From the NCBI RefSeq assembly GCF_900168065.1, contig NZ_FUZZ01000001.1:3406623-3470622 (forward strand): a stretch of DNA of 64,000 nt, given 5' to 3'. Under the pieces are notes generated by a model. That model saw only the letters and a list, made by a program, of their open reading frames with translations, searched no databases and was not told the DNA's origin. The position numbers were made by a program, and so were the translations under genes. The stretch comes from Chitinophaga ginsengisegetis. Its GTDB lineage: Bacteria > Bacteroidota > Bacteroidia > Chitinophagales > Chitinophagaceae. Below, in pieces: positions 54,599 to 63,674 of this stretch; position 1 is the stretch's first letter; every line of letters starts with the position of its first letter.

Positions 54599-55342
54599 TT
54601 ATCTTCCTCCGTGCATAGCGCTCAGCATATTACCATAAATTGAGTTCAGGTTGCTGAGGTTTTTAGCGAGCAGGGAAATTTGTTCCTGTGTTTTCTTGGC
54701 ATCTTCAATGCTGCCACTCATAGCACTGGAAGCATTCTGCAGGTTGCTGTAGAATGAATTCATTGCTTTCAGGTGGTTGTTGGTGTCCTGGAGTTCCAGT
54801 TCGTAGATAGCATTGAGGGAAGCCAGATTTTTAGTCATACCCTGCATCTGTACATGGAAATCTTTAGTAGACTCTGATGCACTGTTGAAAGAAGATACGG
54901 CAGCAGCGGCAGTAGTGTAAGCATTTGCTACATTACCAATAGCGCTGGCAGCTTCTCTTGTTTTCTGTGTGTAATCTCCGGTAGCAGCTACTACATCGCT
55001 GATGTCTCTCATCTTGTCAACGGTAGTACCCAGTTTCTGGAAGTTTTCGCTTAAGCGCTGCAGGTTAGCAGGTGTGATGTCTGCTTCCTGGAGCATTTTG
55101 TCCAGGCCGGCTACAGCTGGACTTCCTGCTACCGCTACCACCTGGCCTTCAGTGTGTGCGCCGGTATCAGGTACAAAAGCGTAAACGAAAAAGATGAGCG
55201 CTTCAACACTCAGACCCAGGATCAGAGCGATGTCAGCTCCGCGCCAGTGCTGTAATTTGAACAATGCTCCTACGATTACCACGGAAGCCGCAATACATAC
55301 GAAAAAGTTCAGCCATTTAGCTTTGTTAGGATTCATAGCCAT
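54599..55342 (-). CDS. gldL: Gliding motility / type IX secretion motor protein GldL
   Basis: A 247-residue inner-membrane protein with two transmembrane helices (about 10-28 and 36-56), followed by a cytoplasmic coiled-coil tail. Lys29 (ALFKLQH) and Glu47 (SVEALIFF) match the charged pair implicated in proton transfer in Flavobacterium GldL. The loop between helices is a few residues shorter here. It works with GldM as the motor. A 140-bp gap separates it from gldK, longer than other gaps in the cluster. Confidence 0.96.
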   Translation of the reverse strand: MAMNPNKAKWLNFFVCIAASVVIVGALFKLQHWRGADIALILGLSVEALIFFVYAFVPDTGAHTEGQVVAVAGSPAVAGLDKMLQEADITPANLQRLSENFQKLGTTVDKMRDISDVVAATGDYTQKTREAASAIGNVANAYTTAAAAVSSFNSASESTKDFHVQMQGMTKNLASLNAIYELELQDTNNHLKAMNSFYSNLQNASSAMSGSIEDAKKTQEQISLLAKNLSNLNSIYGNMLSAMHGGR

Positions 55343-55482
55343 AGGTTAAAATTTACTGGTTAAAATGTTAGTTAAAGTCTGTATGGAATAGTTAATTCTC
55401 ACTGATTTACTCATAATAGTGTACATACTACAAAGGTTTCTTTGGTGTTAATAAATACAGGCTATTACTGATTTTAATTATC

Positions 55483-56751
55483 CTATCTGTGCTTTACTCG
55501 TCTGCTCAGGGCAATGGTACATCTGAAACCAACATAGGATTTCGAACTGTCCTGATACTCATATGTTCTGGTACCTGTTTGAAGGAAATATCCTACGTCT
55601 TTCCATGAACCGCCCCTGATTGCTTTACGCTTCATCTTTAATGGTGCATCATCCGGTACATCCATTCTCAGATATGGGTTCATATCTGATGTGAAAGAAT
55701 AGGCATTTTCGTAAAAGATATCTGCTGTCCATTCTGCAACGTTGCCGGACATGTTATATAAACCATAATCATTGGGCCAGTAAGCATCTGCGCGAACTGT
55801 GTAAAAACCGCCATCTTCCGGATAATTACCACGGCCTGGTTTGAAGTTGGCCAGCAAACATCCCTTTTTGTTACGGATGTAGTAACCACCCCACGGATAA
55901 GGCGTTTGTTCTCTTCCGCCACGTGCAGCATATTCCCACTGTGCTTCAGAAGGTAACTGGAATTTATCTTCCGTAAACAGCTTCTTGCTGGCGCGGTAGT
56001 CTTCCCAGAATTTACTTCTCCACTCACAGAAAGCGGTTGCCTGGTGCCAGTTTACACCTACCACCGGATAGTTATCAAACGCCGGATGCCAGAAGTACAT
56101 ACGTGTCATCGGCTCGTTATAGGCGTATGAGAAATCCCTGATCCAGCACAGTGTATCCGGATAAATGGGCACGTCTTTCTTTACAATGAACGTAGAACGC
56201 GGCTTGCCGAAATTCTCTCTCAGCTTTGCTTTATCCCAGTTAAAGGTTTCCTGGTGGTAAATCAGTTTACCCACGTCAATATCCTTACGGCCATATAACC
56301 GGTCTGCTTCGGTATATACCATCGCATCCAGCTTCTCAATGGTCGCTTTGTCTTTCCAGACAATCTTCTGCTTCCAGTCAATCACATCATGACCGTCATC
56401 AGATTTTACATGACCCAGCAAAATGTGTGCAATAGAGTCCTGTACCCAATTCACAAACTGACGGTACTCGTTATTCGTAATTTCCGTAGCATCCATATAG
56501 AAGCCGGAAATAGAAATCGACTTGTTACGCGCAGTGTATGCATAGTTTACGTCCTCATCACTGGGACCCATGTGAAAAGTTCCGGCTGGTACGTATACCA
56601 TCCCATACGGTACAGGGGGAGAGTACTTCGGTCTCGGACTTACGCCGATCAATTGCCCTTGCGCATTTTTAGGGGTTTTACTACCGCCACAGCTGGCCAG
56701 CAGGGAAACCAGCAAAACTGCCAACAGACCTTTTACATAGTTAAGCTTCAT
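55483..56751 (-). CDS. gldK: Gliding motility / type IX secretion lipoprotein GldK
   Basis: Outer-membrane lipoprotein (PorK type) that forms the periplasmic ring with GldN. The start at 56751 (MKLNYVKGLL) gives a 422-residue protein with lipobox LLASC (Cys21); the Met five codons earlier (56766) is also possible. The body is an FGE/sulfatase-modifying-factor fold (MVYVPAGTFHMGPSDED, ATEITNNEYRQFV, PVVGVNWHQATAFCEWRS, LPSEAQWEYAARGG, IRGGSWKD) used structurally in this family. It is the first gene of the cluster. Confidence 0.96.
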   Translation of the reverse strand: MKLNYVKGLLAVLLVSLLASCGGSKTPKNAQGQLIGVSPRPKYSPPVPYGMVYVPAGTFHMGPSDEDVNYAYTARNKSISISGFYMDATEITNNEYRQFVNWVQDSIAHILLGHVKSDDGHDVIDWKQKIVWKDKATIEKLDAMVYTEADRLYGRKDIDVGKLIYHQETFNWDKAKLRENFGKPRSTFIVKKDVPIYPDTLCWIRDFSYAYNEPMTRMYFWHPAFDNYPVVGVNWHQATAFCEWRSKFWEDYRASKKLFTEDKFQLPSEAQWEYAARGGREQTPYPWGGYYIRNKKGCLLANFKPGRGNYPEDGGFYTVRADAYWPNDYGLYNMSGNVAEWTADIFYENAYSFTSDMNPYLRMDVPDDAPLKMKRKAIRGGSWKDVGYFLQTGTRTYEYQDSSKSYVGFRCTIALSRRVKHR

Positions 56752-56866
56752 AAGGGTAGCTTTCATCAGAATATGTTTTTTCTATTAACCAGCCTGGTGT
56801 GATTTGCCTGTATACAAGGGAACACATTTCTCATTTTTTCACCCGCTTTGTTTATATGAAAGATAG

Positions 56867-56874
56867 CAAATGTA
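56867..56874 (-). promoter_or_regulatory. Putative promoter -7 box of gldK
   Basis: TACATTTG on the minus strand matches TAnnTTTG, about 115 bp before the gldK start. No clear -33 TTG at the usual spacing. The remainder of 56767-57037 is AT-rich and holds no gene. Confidence 0.35.
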
Positions 56875-57037
56875 ATAATTAATTTTAATCCGTAGTGACT
56901 TTTTATCCAACTTTTTCAATTCGCCTTATATCCGTTCTGTAACTAGTTTAAACGCGCCTTTTAACATTTTATTATATAAACGTAATAACATTTATTGAAT
57001 CAATAGCCTCCCTTACAAACGGCAAGTTACATAATTA

Positions 57038-59083
57038 TTATATTAAATTAATAATTTCTTCTATATAATGTACGGGCTTAATGCAATGATAATCTTTACA
57101 TAAATACACCAAAGTGTCATTTTCCCGCTCCCGTTCGGTCAGCAGCGGAATTGCCGGAATATTTTTTTCTGCGCCGACAAGAACCCTGTACGGGATAAAC
57201 CATTTTCCCGCTTCATTCATTCTTTCCCTGAAATCTTTTCCAACAATGGCCAGTTCGGGGGTACCCTTTACCAGTTGTAATAACTGGCTCGCCCACACGC
57301 CAAAGGAAGTAGGGTATCTGACTATCGTTTGCGACAGGCTGGAAACGGCTTCCACACAACGGTTTGTCCATTCCTTCTGATCAAAAACAACAGAAAGGTA
57401 CCAAAGGTTCTGCATCATTACCGCATTTCCACTGGGCACCGCCCCGTCGTAGATCTCCTTCTTCCGCACAATCACATCGTTCTGACCTTCAATAGTATAA
57501 TAAAAAAACTGTCCCGCTTCATCACCGAAATGAGCTATCACAAACGCCGTAATATCACGCGCCTCGTATAAATACTGCGTGTCACCGGTAACTTCCTGCA
57601 ATGCTATCAGCGCGCGGATCAAACACGCATAATCATCCAGGAACGCCGGATACTTTGCCTGGTCCTGTTTCCATGTATGATAAAATGCGCTACCAGCGGC
57701 TTCCTGGCGGAAATTGGCCATACAGAAATCCATATTGCGGACTGCCATCTCCCGGTAAGCCGGTACACCCAATGCCGCATAAGCTTTACAGCAGGCATGT
57801 ATCATCATGGCATTCCATCCCAGCAGGATCTTATCGTCCAGCCCCGGCCGGATACGGTTGGCCCTTACTGCCAGCAGTTTTTCCCGGCACCCCTTTAACA
57901 TAGCCCCGAAAATATCCGCATCGTATCCCTTCTCCGCCGCAAAGGCCAGCAGTGGCTGCTGTACCCATAAAATATTCTGTTCTTCCCAGTTACCATGATC
58001 CGTTACATCATAATACTCGCAGAAAGGCTTCGCCTGTTCCCCCAGGATATGATGGATCTCCGCTTTGCTCCAGGTATAAAACTTCCCTTCCACGCCTTCG
58101 GAATCCGCGTCCAGGGCCGCATAAAAGCCTCCTTCGGGAGCAGTCATTTCACGGGTAATAAAGTCCATTGTATCCCTGATCGTTTGGGCGTATACCCCGT
58201 TGTGTGTCAGCTGGTAAGCATCGCACAACACATCAAGGAGGAGGGCATTATCATACAGCATCTTCTCAAAATGAGGCGCCAGCCATTTTTCGTCAGTGGA
58301 ATAACGGGCAAAACCGCCGCCCAGCTGATCATAAAGGCCGCCCTGCAACATTTTATCGAGCGACAATAACGCCTGTTGCAGCGCTCCGGGATGCTGATAC
58401 GCATGATGATACCTCAGCAGGTAGGCAATGGTAAAGGTTTGCGGGAACTTCGGCGCCCGCCCAAAACCACCCCAGCGGGTGTCGGCCTGCTTCAGTATAT
58501 TTTCGCAGATGGTATCACACTGCGCTTTGGTAAATAATTCTTCAAAGGGAATATTGAGGTGCAAACCAGGCTGCTGCCCAATCTGGGCCGACTGCTGTAT
58601 ATGCTGCACCAGGTTATCTGCCTGTGATTCAATCTCTTCCCGCTTATGCTTGAACGCATCGGCGAGTGACAACAGTACATCCGTCCAGGAAGGGCGGCTG
58701 TATGCCTTCACCGGTGGAAAATAAGTACCCCCGTAAAAAGGTTTTTTATCCGGCGTGAGAAAAACGTTCAGCGGCCAGCCACCAGCGCCGGTCATAGCCT
58801 GTACAGCATCCATGTAAATATGATCCAGATCTGGCCTTTCCTCCCGGTCTATCTTAATATTTATGAAGTGTTCATTCATGATGGCCGCCGTAGCTTCCTG
58901 CTCAAAACTTTCCCGCTCCATTACATGGCACCAGTGACAGGCGGCATATCCGATACTTACCAATATAGGTTTATCCTCCTGCAATGCACGTTGCAGCGCC
59001 TCTTCTCCCCACGGATACCAGTTTACAGGATTATGCGCATGCTGCAGCAGATATGGACTGGTTTCACTGATAAGCTTATTCAT
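57038..59083 (-). CDS. Thioredoxin-domain protein, YyaL/DUF255 (SSP411) family
   Basis: A 681-residue cytoplasmic protein. The N-terminal thioredoxin-like domain carries [10 protein letters not shown] (Cys49 and Cys52) and the [10 protein letters not shown] cis-proline region. A long six-hairpin (alpha/alpha)6-type domain follows ([56 protein letters not shown]). The family runs from bacteria to human SPATA20. A thiol-based or N-glycan-epimerase-like role has been proposed, but the reaction is not established. It is a single gene with no obvious partner. Confidence 0.93.
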   Translation of the reverse strand: MNKLISETSPYLLQHAHNPVNWYPWGEEALQRALQEDKPILVSIGYAACHWCHVMERESFEQEATAAIMNEHFINIKIDREERPDLDHIYMDAVQAMTGAGGWPLNVFLTPDKKPFYGGTYFPPVKAYSRPSWTDVLLSLADAFKHKREEIESQADNLVQHIQQSAQIGQQPGLHLNIPFEELFTKAQCDTICENILKQADTRWGGFGRAPKFPQTFTIAYLLRYHHAYQHPGALQQALLSLDKMLQGGLYDQLGGGFARYSTDEKWLAPHFEKMLYDNALLLDVLCDAYQLTHNGVYAQTIRDTMDFITREMTAPEGGFYAALDADSEGVEGKFYTWSKAEIHHILGEQAKPFCEYYDVTDHGNWEEQNILWVQQPLLAFAAEKGYDADIFGAMLKGCREKLLAVRANRIRPGLDDKILLGWNAMMIHACCKAYAALGVPAYREMAVRNMDFCMANFRQEAAGSAFYHTWKQDQAKYPAFLDDYACLIRALIALQEVTGDTQYLYEARDITAFVIAHFGDEAGQFFYYTIEGQNDVIVRKKEIYDGAVPSGNAVMMQNLWYLSVVFDQKEWTNRCVEAVSSLSQTIVRYPTSFGVWASQLLQLVKGTPELAIVGKDFRERMNEAGKWFIPYRVLVGAEKNIPAIPLLTERERENDTLVYLCKDYHCIKPVHYIEEIINLI

Positions 59084-59204
59084 GGATTCCCCCCTACGCG
59101 ATAAATAATGATTGATCTTCTATTTCTTCTACAAAGAAATTTATTTTTTCAGGATTACAAAGAAATATTTTGAAAACGGCCCCTGCACCGCCATAGCAGC
59201 AAAA

Positions 59205-59240
59205 AAACAGGGATGGCGTAATGCCATCCCTGCCCAGTTT
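59205..59240 (-). terminator. Terminator of hemD
   Basis: The perfect 10-bp stem CAGGGATGGC/GCCATCCCTG with a GTAAT loop is followed by seven T on the minus strand. Confidence 0.92.
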
Positions 59241-59257
59241 TATCGCAGAAAAATTGC

Positions 59258-60049
59258 TTATTTCTTTATTAATGTAGTCAGGTACTGCTCCAGCGCAGCT
59301 GCCATAGAAGGCGCCTGTGGAAGTGGTGCTTTTACATCGAGTCTTAACCCTGCTTCTTCCACAGCAGCAGAAGTGGTAGGACCGAAGGCGCCGATATGCG
59401 TCCCGTTCTGCACAAATTCAGGCATATTCTCAAACAGCGATTTCACACCGGAGGGACTGAAAAACACGATCATGTCATAAGCAGTAGCAGCCAATACTTC
59501 CTTTACATCTGTAGAAACGGTTTTGTAAAGGGTAGCGGTAGCATAGTCGCACTTGTTTGCTTTCAGCCATTCTTCAATATCTTTCTTCTGGCTATCGGAA
59601 CTCGGGAAAAGGAATTTCTCATTGTCCCGGTGTTTGTTCATTACCTCCAGCACTCCTTTGGTAGAACCGTCTGCTCCGTAAAATACCTTCCGCTTTCGAT
59701 AGAGAATGAATTTCTGCAGATACAACGCAACTGCTTCCGTAATACAAAAGTATTTGCAGTCCTGTGACACCTTAATCTTCATTTCCTCACAAATCCGGAA
59801 AAAGTGGTCTACCGAGTTACGACTGGTGAAAATCACCGCCGTAAAGCTGAGAATGTCGATTTTCTGTTTTCTGAACTCCTTCGCTGGCAAACCTTCCACC
59901 CTTATGAACGGATAAAAATCCAATTTTATATTGAATTTCCTGGCCAGATCAAAGTAGGGTGACTTTTCTGTTTCAGGCTTAGGTTGAGAAATTAGGATTG
60001 ACTGAATTTGTTTTCCTTGCAAATCTTTTTTTGGCCCGCCTTTTATCAT
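59258..60049 (-). CDS. hemD: Uroporphyrinogen-III synthase
   Basis: Closes hydroxymethylbilane to uroporphyrinogen III in heme synthesis. The 263-residue protein shows the low-conservation HemD pattern: ILISQPKPE at the start, AVIFTSRNSVDHFF near residue 90, the inter-domain FCITEAVALYL region, LFPSSDSQKKDIEEWLK, and DMIVFFSPSGVKSLFE with IGAFGPTTSAAVEEAGL near the end. The other heme genes are elsewhere, except hemW at 61355. It follows the DUF4271 gene by 35 bp, a common pair in this phylum. Confidence 0.92.
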   Translation of the reverse strand: MIKGGPKKDLQGKQIQSILISQPKPETEKSPYFDLARKFNIKLDFYPFIRVEGLPAKEFRKQKIDILSFTAVIFTSRNSVDHFFRICEEMKIKVSQDCKYFCITEAVALYLQKFILYRKRKVFYGADGSTKGVLEVMNKHRDNEKFLFPSSDSQKKDIEEWLKANKCDYATATLYKTVSTDVKEVLAATAYDMIVFFSPSGVKSLFENMPEFVQNGTHIGAFGPTTSAAVEEAGLRLDVKAPLPQAPSMAAALEQYLTTLIKK

Positions 60050-60084
60050 ACGTTTTTTGCTCTTGTGTTAACAATAGGCGATAA

Positions 60085-61155
60085 TCAGGGATTACCAGTT
60101 AACCAGATATTCTGCAGCACCTTGGTTAATATTAAAACAGGCGCTACTTCGAATGCGCAAAGGTAAAGAAAAAAATGCAATTTACTGAAAGATAGGTACT
60201 GCCTAACCAGTGAATAAGATCTAATATACCGGTAGATAATGAGTAATACAATAAAAAACAAGGATATATATAGGAAAGTACGGGCTATTTCGGGCTTACA
60301 GAAGGCAATTATCACCAGGAACGGCACCAGTAACACTCCCAAAATCTTGTTGATCAGGTAAAGAATGAAAATATAAGCATCCGCCAGCTCAGAATTCCCG
60401 AATAACCAGCCGCAAAAACGCAGCATAATATACTTAAAACCATACACCACGGCCACCATCACTATTAAACCAGGTATCAGCAACCAGGGCTCCGCCTGTG
60501 GAAATACCTGCTGACGATATAATACCAGGTAAAAATACAGCCCCAGCGCAATAGCAAAGAAAATATTCAGCAACATGTTAGGGAAAGGCGATTGCGACAA
60601 CTGGTCCTTTAACTGCCGCTGACTCAACGTAGGATTCAGAAATGCACGGAACAGATCCGAGAAATATTTCCGGTAAGCCAGCCGGATCACGCTCAGTACC
60701 AGCAACACCCCCGCCATCAGGTAAATAAGCCAGTCCATATTACGGTAGGGCCTTATCGGGTTGGTATCTGCAAACCGCGGTTTGCCGGGTTTCAGGAAGA
60801 CGTTTTCCTGCGATATCTTCTTCAGGTAAAGATCATATGCCGATACCGGCTTTTTTTTAGGCGCAGCCGCCAATGCCAGGCTATCTGTTTTCAGATTTGC
60901 CGTGTCCTTCAGCAGCTTTGTGGTATCCTTTTTCACCCGCGCAACAGCCGGCAAAGCAGCCCTGGTGCTGTCTTTCTTAACAGGAGCAGTACGCGCCTTC
61001 GGGCGCGATGAATCTGCAGCTGTACGGGTAATCACCGGCTTTTTCTTTACTGCCGGCCGTACCGCAGCGGAATCTGTTGTTTGTGCCAAAACGGGCAAAT
61101 AACCTAAAATGAATAACAGCAGTAACCAGTTTCGCACCAGGAAAATATTTTGCAA
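60085..61155 (-). CDS. DUF4271 membrane protein
   Basis: A 356-residue protein of the Bacteroidota-specific DUF4271 family. A signal peptide (to about residue 25) leads into a Lys/Ala/Thr/Pro-rich, probably disordered segment (about 26-105). About seven transmembrane helices fill residues 140-350 (WLIYLMAGVLLVLSVIRLAY; MLLNIFFAIALGLYFYLVLY; and others). Its function is unknown. The steady link with hemD hints at a heme or envelope role, but that is inference. Confidence 0.88.
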   Translation of the reverse strand: MQNIFLVRNWLLLLFILGYLPVLAQTTDSAAVRPAVKKKPVITRTAADSSRPKARTAPVKKDSTRAALPAVARVKKDTTKLLKDTANLKTDSLALAAAPKKKPVSAYDLYLKKISQENVFLKPGKPRFADTNPIRPYRNMDWLIYLMAGVLLVLSVIRLAYRKYFSDLFRAFLNPTLSQRQLKDQLSQSPFPNMLLNIFFAIALGLYFYLVLYRQQVFPQAEPWLLIPGLIVMVAVVYGFKYIMLRFCGWLFGNSELADAYIFILYLINKILGVLLVPFLVIIAFCKPEIARTFLYISLFFIVLLIIYRYIRSYSLVRQYLSFSKLHFFLYLCAFEVAPVLILTKVLQNIWLTGNP

Positions 61156-61261
61156 TGACTTTAAATCGGTTTTTCAATAACCCGTTTCCCACACAAAGGA
61201 ATCAACGGCAATTAACAACGTCCTGCCCACATAACAAAAAGGAAACGTAATTATGATATCG

Positions 61262-61269
61262 CAAAGATA
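61262..61269 (-). promoter_or_regulatory. Putative promoter -7 box of DUF4271-hemD
   Basis: TATCTTTG on the minus strand matches TAnnTTTG, about 107 bp before the DUF4271 start. Confidence 0.35.
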
Positions 61270-61314
61270 TTAAAATAGTCCATAGTTGACCGGAGTGTAG
61301 TAAAGGGAAGAAGG

Positions 61315-61322
61315 TATCTTTG
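61315..61322 (+). promoter_or_regulatory. Putative promoter -7 box of hemW
   Basis: TATCTTTG on the plus strand, 32 bp before the hemW ATG. It is the same octamer as the divergent box at 61262-61269. A TTG lies 26 bp upstream, beyond the usual spacing. Confidence 0.4.
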
Positions 61323-61354
61323 CGGCCAATACGGGTAAACAATCATAAAACGTT

Positions 61355-62482
61355 ATGGCCGGAATTTATTTACATATCCCTTTTTGCAAGCAGGCCTGCT
61401 ACTACTGCAATTTTCACTTTTCCACCTCGCTGTTGCAGCAGGAGGCAATGGTGAATAGCATTGTGCAGGAAATCGCCCTGCAAAAAGATTACCTCGCACA
61501 GGAGCCGGTACATACCATTTACTTTGGCGGCGGTACTCCCAGCCTGCTGAAGGAGCAGGAACTCACTGCTCTCCTGTTGCACCTGCGCGCCACATTTGCG
61601 GTAGCAGCGGATGCGGAAATTACCCTGGAGGCCAACCCCGACGACCTTACGGCCGAAAAACTGGTGCAGCTGAAAGCCGCCGGCATCAACCGCCTGAGCA
61701 TAGGCGTACAGTCGTTTCATGAAGAAGACCTCACCTGGATGAACCGCGCACACAACAGCCGGCAGGCACTGGATTGTATCAAACAGGCGCAGGACCTCGG
61801 GTTTCAGAATATCACCATCGACCTTATTTACGGAGGACCCACGCTCACCAATGAAGGCTGGGAACAAAATGTGAAGCAGGCTATTGCACTGGGCGTTCCG
61901 CATTTATCGTGCTATGCGCTCACCGTAGAACCGGGAACGGCGCTGGATCACTTTATAAAGAAAAAGAAAATGGCCGCCACCGACCTGGACAAAGCAGCAC
62001 AGCATTTTGAAATGCTGATGGAATGGCTGGGAGCAGCCGGTTACGAACATTACGAAATCTCCAATTTCGCTTTACCGGGGTGGCATTCCCGGCATAACAG
62101 CAGCTATTGGCAGGGCAAACCCTATCTCGGGCTGGGCCCGTCGGCCCACTCGTTTAACGGCACATCACGGCAATGGAACATCGCCAACAACGCCCAATAC
62201 ATAAAAAGCATTGCGGCAGGTACGGTTCCTTTTGAGATAGAGTCGCTCACTACAGCGATGCAGTTCAACGAATACATCATGACGTCCCTCCGGACCTCCG
62301 CGGGATGCAACCTGGAATGGGTGGCAGAGAAGTTCGGAACCGATCATACCATTCATTTACTGGCGCACAGTGAACCGTATATTAAAATGGGCCGCATAGA
62401 GCGGGTAGGGGAAGCATTACGGTTAACAAAAGCCGGTCGCCTGTTCGCAGACGGAATAGCCGGCGAGTTATTCATCTTATAA
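61355..62482 (+). CDS. hemW: Radical SAM heme chaperone HemW
   Basis: A 375-residue radical SAM protein formerly called oxygen-independent coproporphyrinogen oxidase-like. The cluster motif CKQACYYC (Cys11, Cys15, Cys18) is followed by NFHF, the HemW pattern. HemN itself has a further Cys here and a longer N-terminus. Other blocks are YFGGGTPSLL, EANPDD, RLSIGVQSF and IDLIYGGP. It has the C-terminal HemN-type winged domain. HemW proteins bind heme and deliver it to target proteins rather than making it. Confidence 0.93.
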   Translation: MAGIYLHIPFCKQACYYCNFHFSTSLLQQEAMVNSIVQEIALQKDYLAQEPVHTIYFGGGTPSLLKEQELTALLLHLRATFAVAADAEITLEANPDDLTAEKLVQLKAAGINRLSIGVQSFHEEDLTWMNRAHNSRQALDCIKQAQDLGFQNITIDLIYGGPTLTNEGWEQNVKQAIALGVPHLSCYALTVEPGTALDHFIKKKKMAATDLDKAAQHFEMLMEWLGAAGYEHYEISNFALPGWHSRHNSSYWQGKPYLGLGPSAHSFNGTSRQWNIANNAQYIKSIAAGTVPFEIESLTTAMQFNEYIMTSLRTSAGCNLEWVAEKFGTDHTIHLLAHSEPYIKMGRIERVGEALRLTKAGRLFADGIAGELFIL

Positions 62483-62486
62483 AAAA

Positions 62487-62523
62487 TAAAAAAAGCAGCG
62501 GAGGTAATATCCCCGCTGCTCTT
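62487..62523 (-). terminator. Terminator between hemW and the deoxyhypusine-synthase homologue
   Basis: The stem AGCAGCGG/CCGCTGCT (62494-62501 with 62513-62520) is followed on the minus strand by TTTTTTTATTTTTT. It may also stop hemW, but the plus-strand tail is weak. Confidence 0.85.
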
Positions 62524-62547
62524 CTATATAAACACAGTTAATGTTAA

Positions 62548-63522
62548 TTACCATCCCAGGATATACGCAAACATCAGCGGCGCCACAATAGTAGCATCTG
62601 ATTCTACGATAAACTTAGGCGTATTAATATCCAGCTTACCCCAGGTAATTTTCTCATTAGGCACAGCACCGGAGTACGAACCATAAGAAGTAGTGGAGTC
62701 GGATATCTGGCAGAAATAACCCCAGAAAGGCACATCTGTCCATTCCAGATCCTGGTACATCATTGGTACCACACAAATCGGGAAGTCGCCCGCAATACCA
62801 CCACCAATCTGGAAGAAGCCAACACCCTTACCAGCGGAATTGTTGCGGTACCATTCAGACAGGTAGATCATGTATTCAATACCGCTTTTCATGGTAGACG
62901 TTTTCAGGTCGCCCTTAATGCAGTAGGAAGCAAAGATGTTACCCATGGTACTGTCTTCCCATCCCGGAACGATGATAGGAATATTTCTTTCGGCAGCTGC
63001 AATCATCCAGCTGTTCTTTGGATCAATTTCGTAGTGTTCTTTCATCACACCGCTCAGCAGGAGCTTGTACATGAATTCATGCGGGAAATAGCGCTCACCG
63101 GCTTCTTCAGCATCTTTCCATATTTTATAGATATGTTTCTGAATACGGCGGAAAGCTTCTTCTTCCGGGATACAGGTATCTGTAACGCGGTTAAAGCCCT
63201 GCTCCAGCAGATCCCATTCTTCCTGCGGGCTCAGATCACGGTAGTTAGGTACTCTCTTATAATGTGTATGCGCTACCAGGTTCATGATATCCTCTTCCAG
63301 GTTGGCGCCTGTACAGGAAATGATATCCACTTTACCCTGACGGATCATTTCCGCGAAAGAAATGCCCAGTTCAGCCGTACTCATCGCACCGGCCAAAGTC
63401 ACCATCATTTTACCACCTTCCAGTAAATGTGTTTCATATCCTTTGGCAGCATCCACCAATGCGGCTGCATTAAAGTGGCGGTAATGGTGCTGGATAAATT
63501 GAGAAACAGGTCCCTTATTCAT
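62548..63522 (-). CDS. Deoxyhypusine synthase-family protein
   Basis: A 324-residue NAD-dependent enzyme homologue. The fold blocks are all present: MMVTLAGAMSTAELG, DIISCTGANLEEDI, IPIIVPGWEDSTMGN, GGGIAGDFPI and the C-terminal NEKITWGKLD. Its Lys296 matches the lysine that carries the aminobutyl group in true deoxyhypusine synthase. Bacteria lack eIF5A, so the substrate must differ; related bacterial proteins act on polyamines. The neighbours give no clue to the substrate. Confidence 0.9.
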   Translation of the reverse strand: MNKGPVSQFIQHHYRHFNAAALVDAAKGYETHLLEGGKMMVTLAGAMSTAELGISFAEMIRQGKVDIISCTGANLEEDIMNLVAHTHYKRVPNYRDLSPQEEWDLLEQGFNRVTDTCIPEEEAFRRIQKHIYKIWKDAEEAGERYFPHEFMYKLLLSGVMKEHYEIDPKNSWMIAAAERNIPIIVPGWEDSTMGNIFASYCIKGDLKTSTMKSGIEYMIYLSEWYRNNSAGKGVGFFQIGGGIAGDFPICVVPMMYQDLEWTDVPFWGYFCQISDSTTSYGSYSGAVPNEKITWGKLDINTPKFIVESDATIVAPLMFAYILGW

Positions 63523-63617
63523 GTCATTTAATCATTTATACATTAACAGTCTGGCTAATAAAGCCTTAACAGGTGGCAAAGTTAAGATAATTTTTGCAGG
63601 GGCAAGGGCGTGGGGAT

Positions 63618-63655
63618 AAAACAAAAAGGCCCAGGGTAAATGCCCCGGGCCTTGT
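63618..63655 (-). terminator. Terminator of the PepSY-like gene
   Basis: AAGGCCC-A-GGG pairs with CCC-C-GGGCCTT around about seven bases, followed on the minus strand by TTTTTGTTTT. It lies about 20 bp beyond the stop codon at 63675. Confidence 0.85.
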
Positions 63656-63674
63656 ATTTTTAACACTACTAAAA

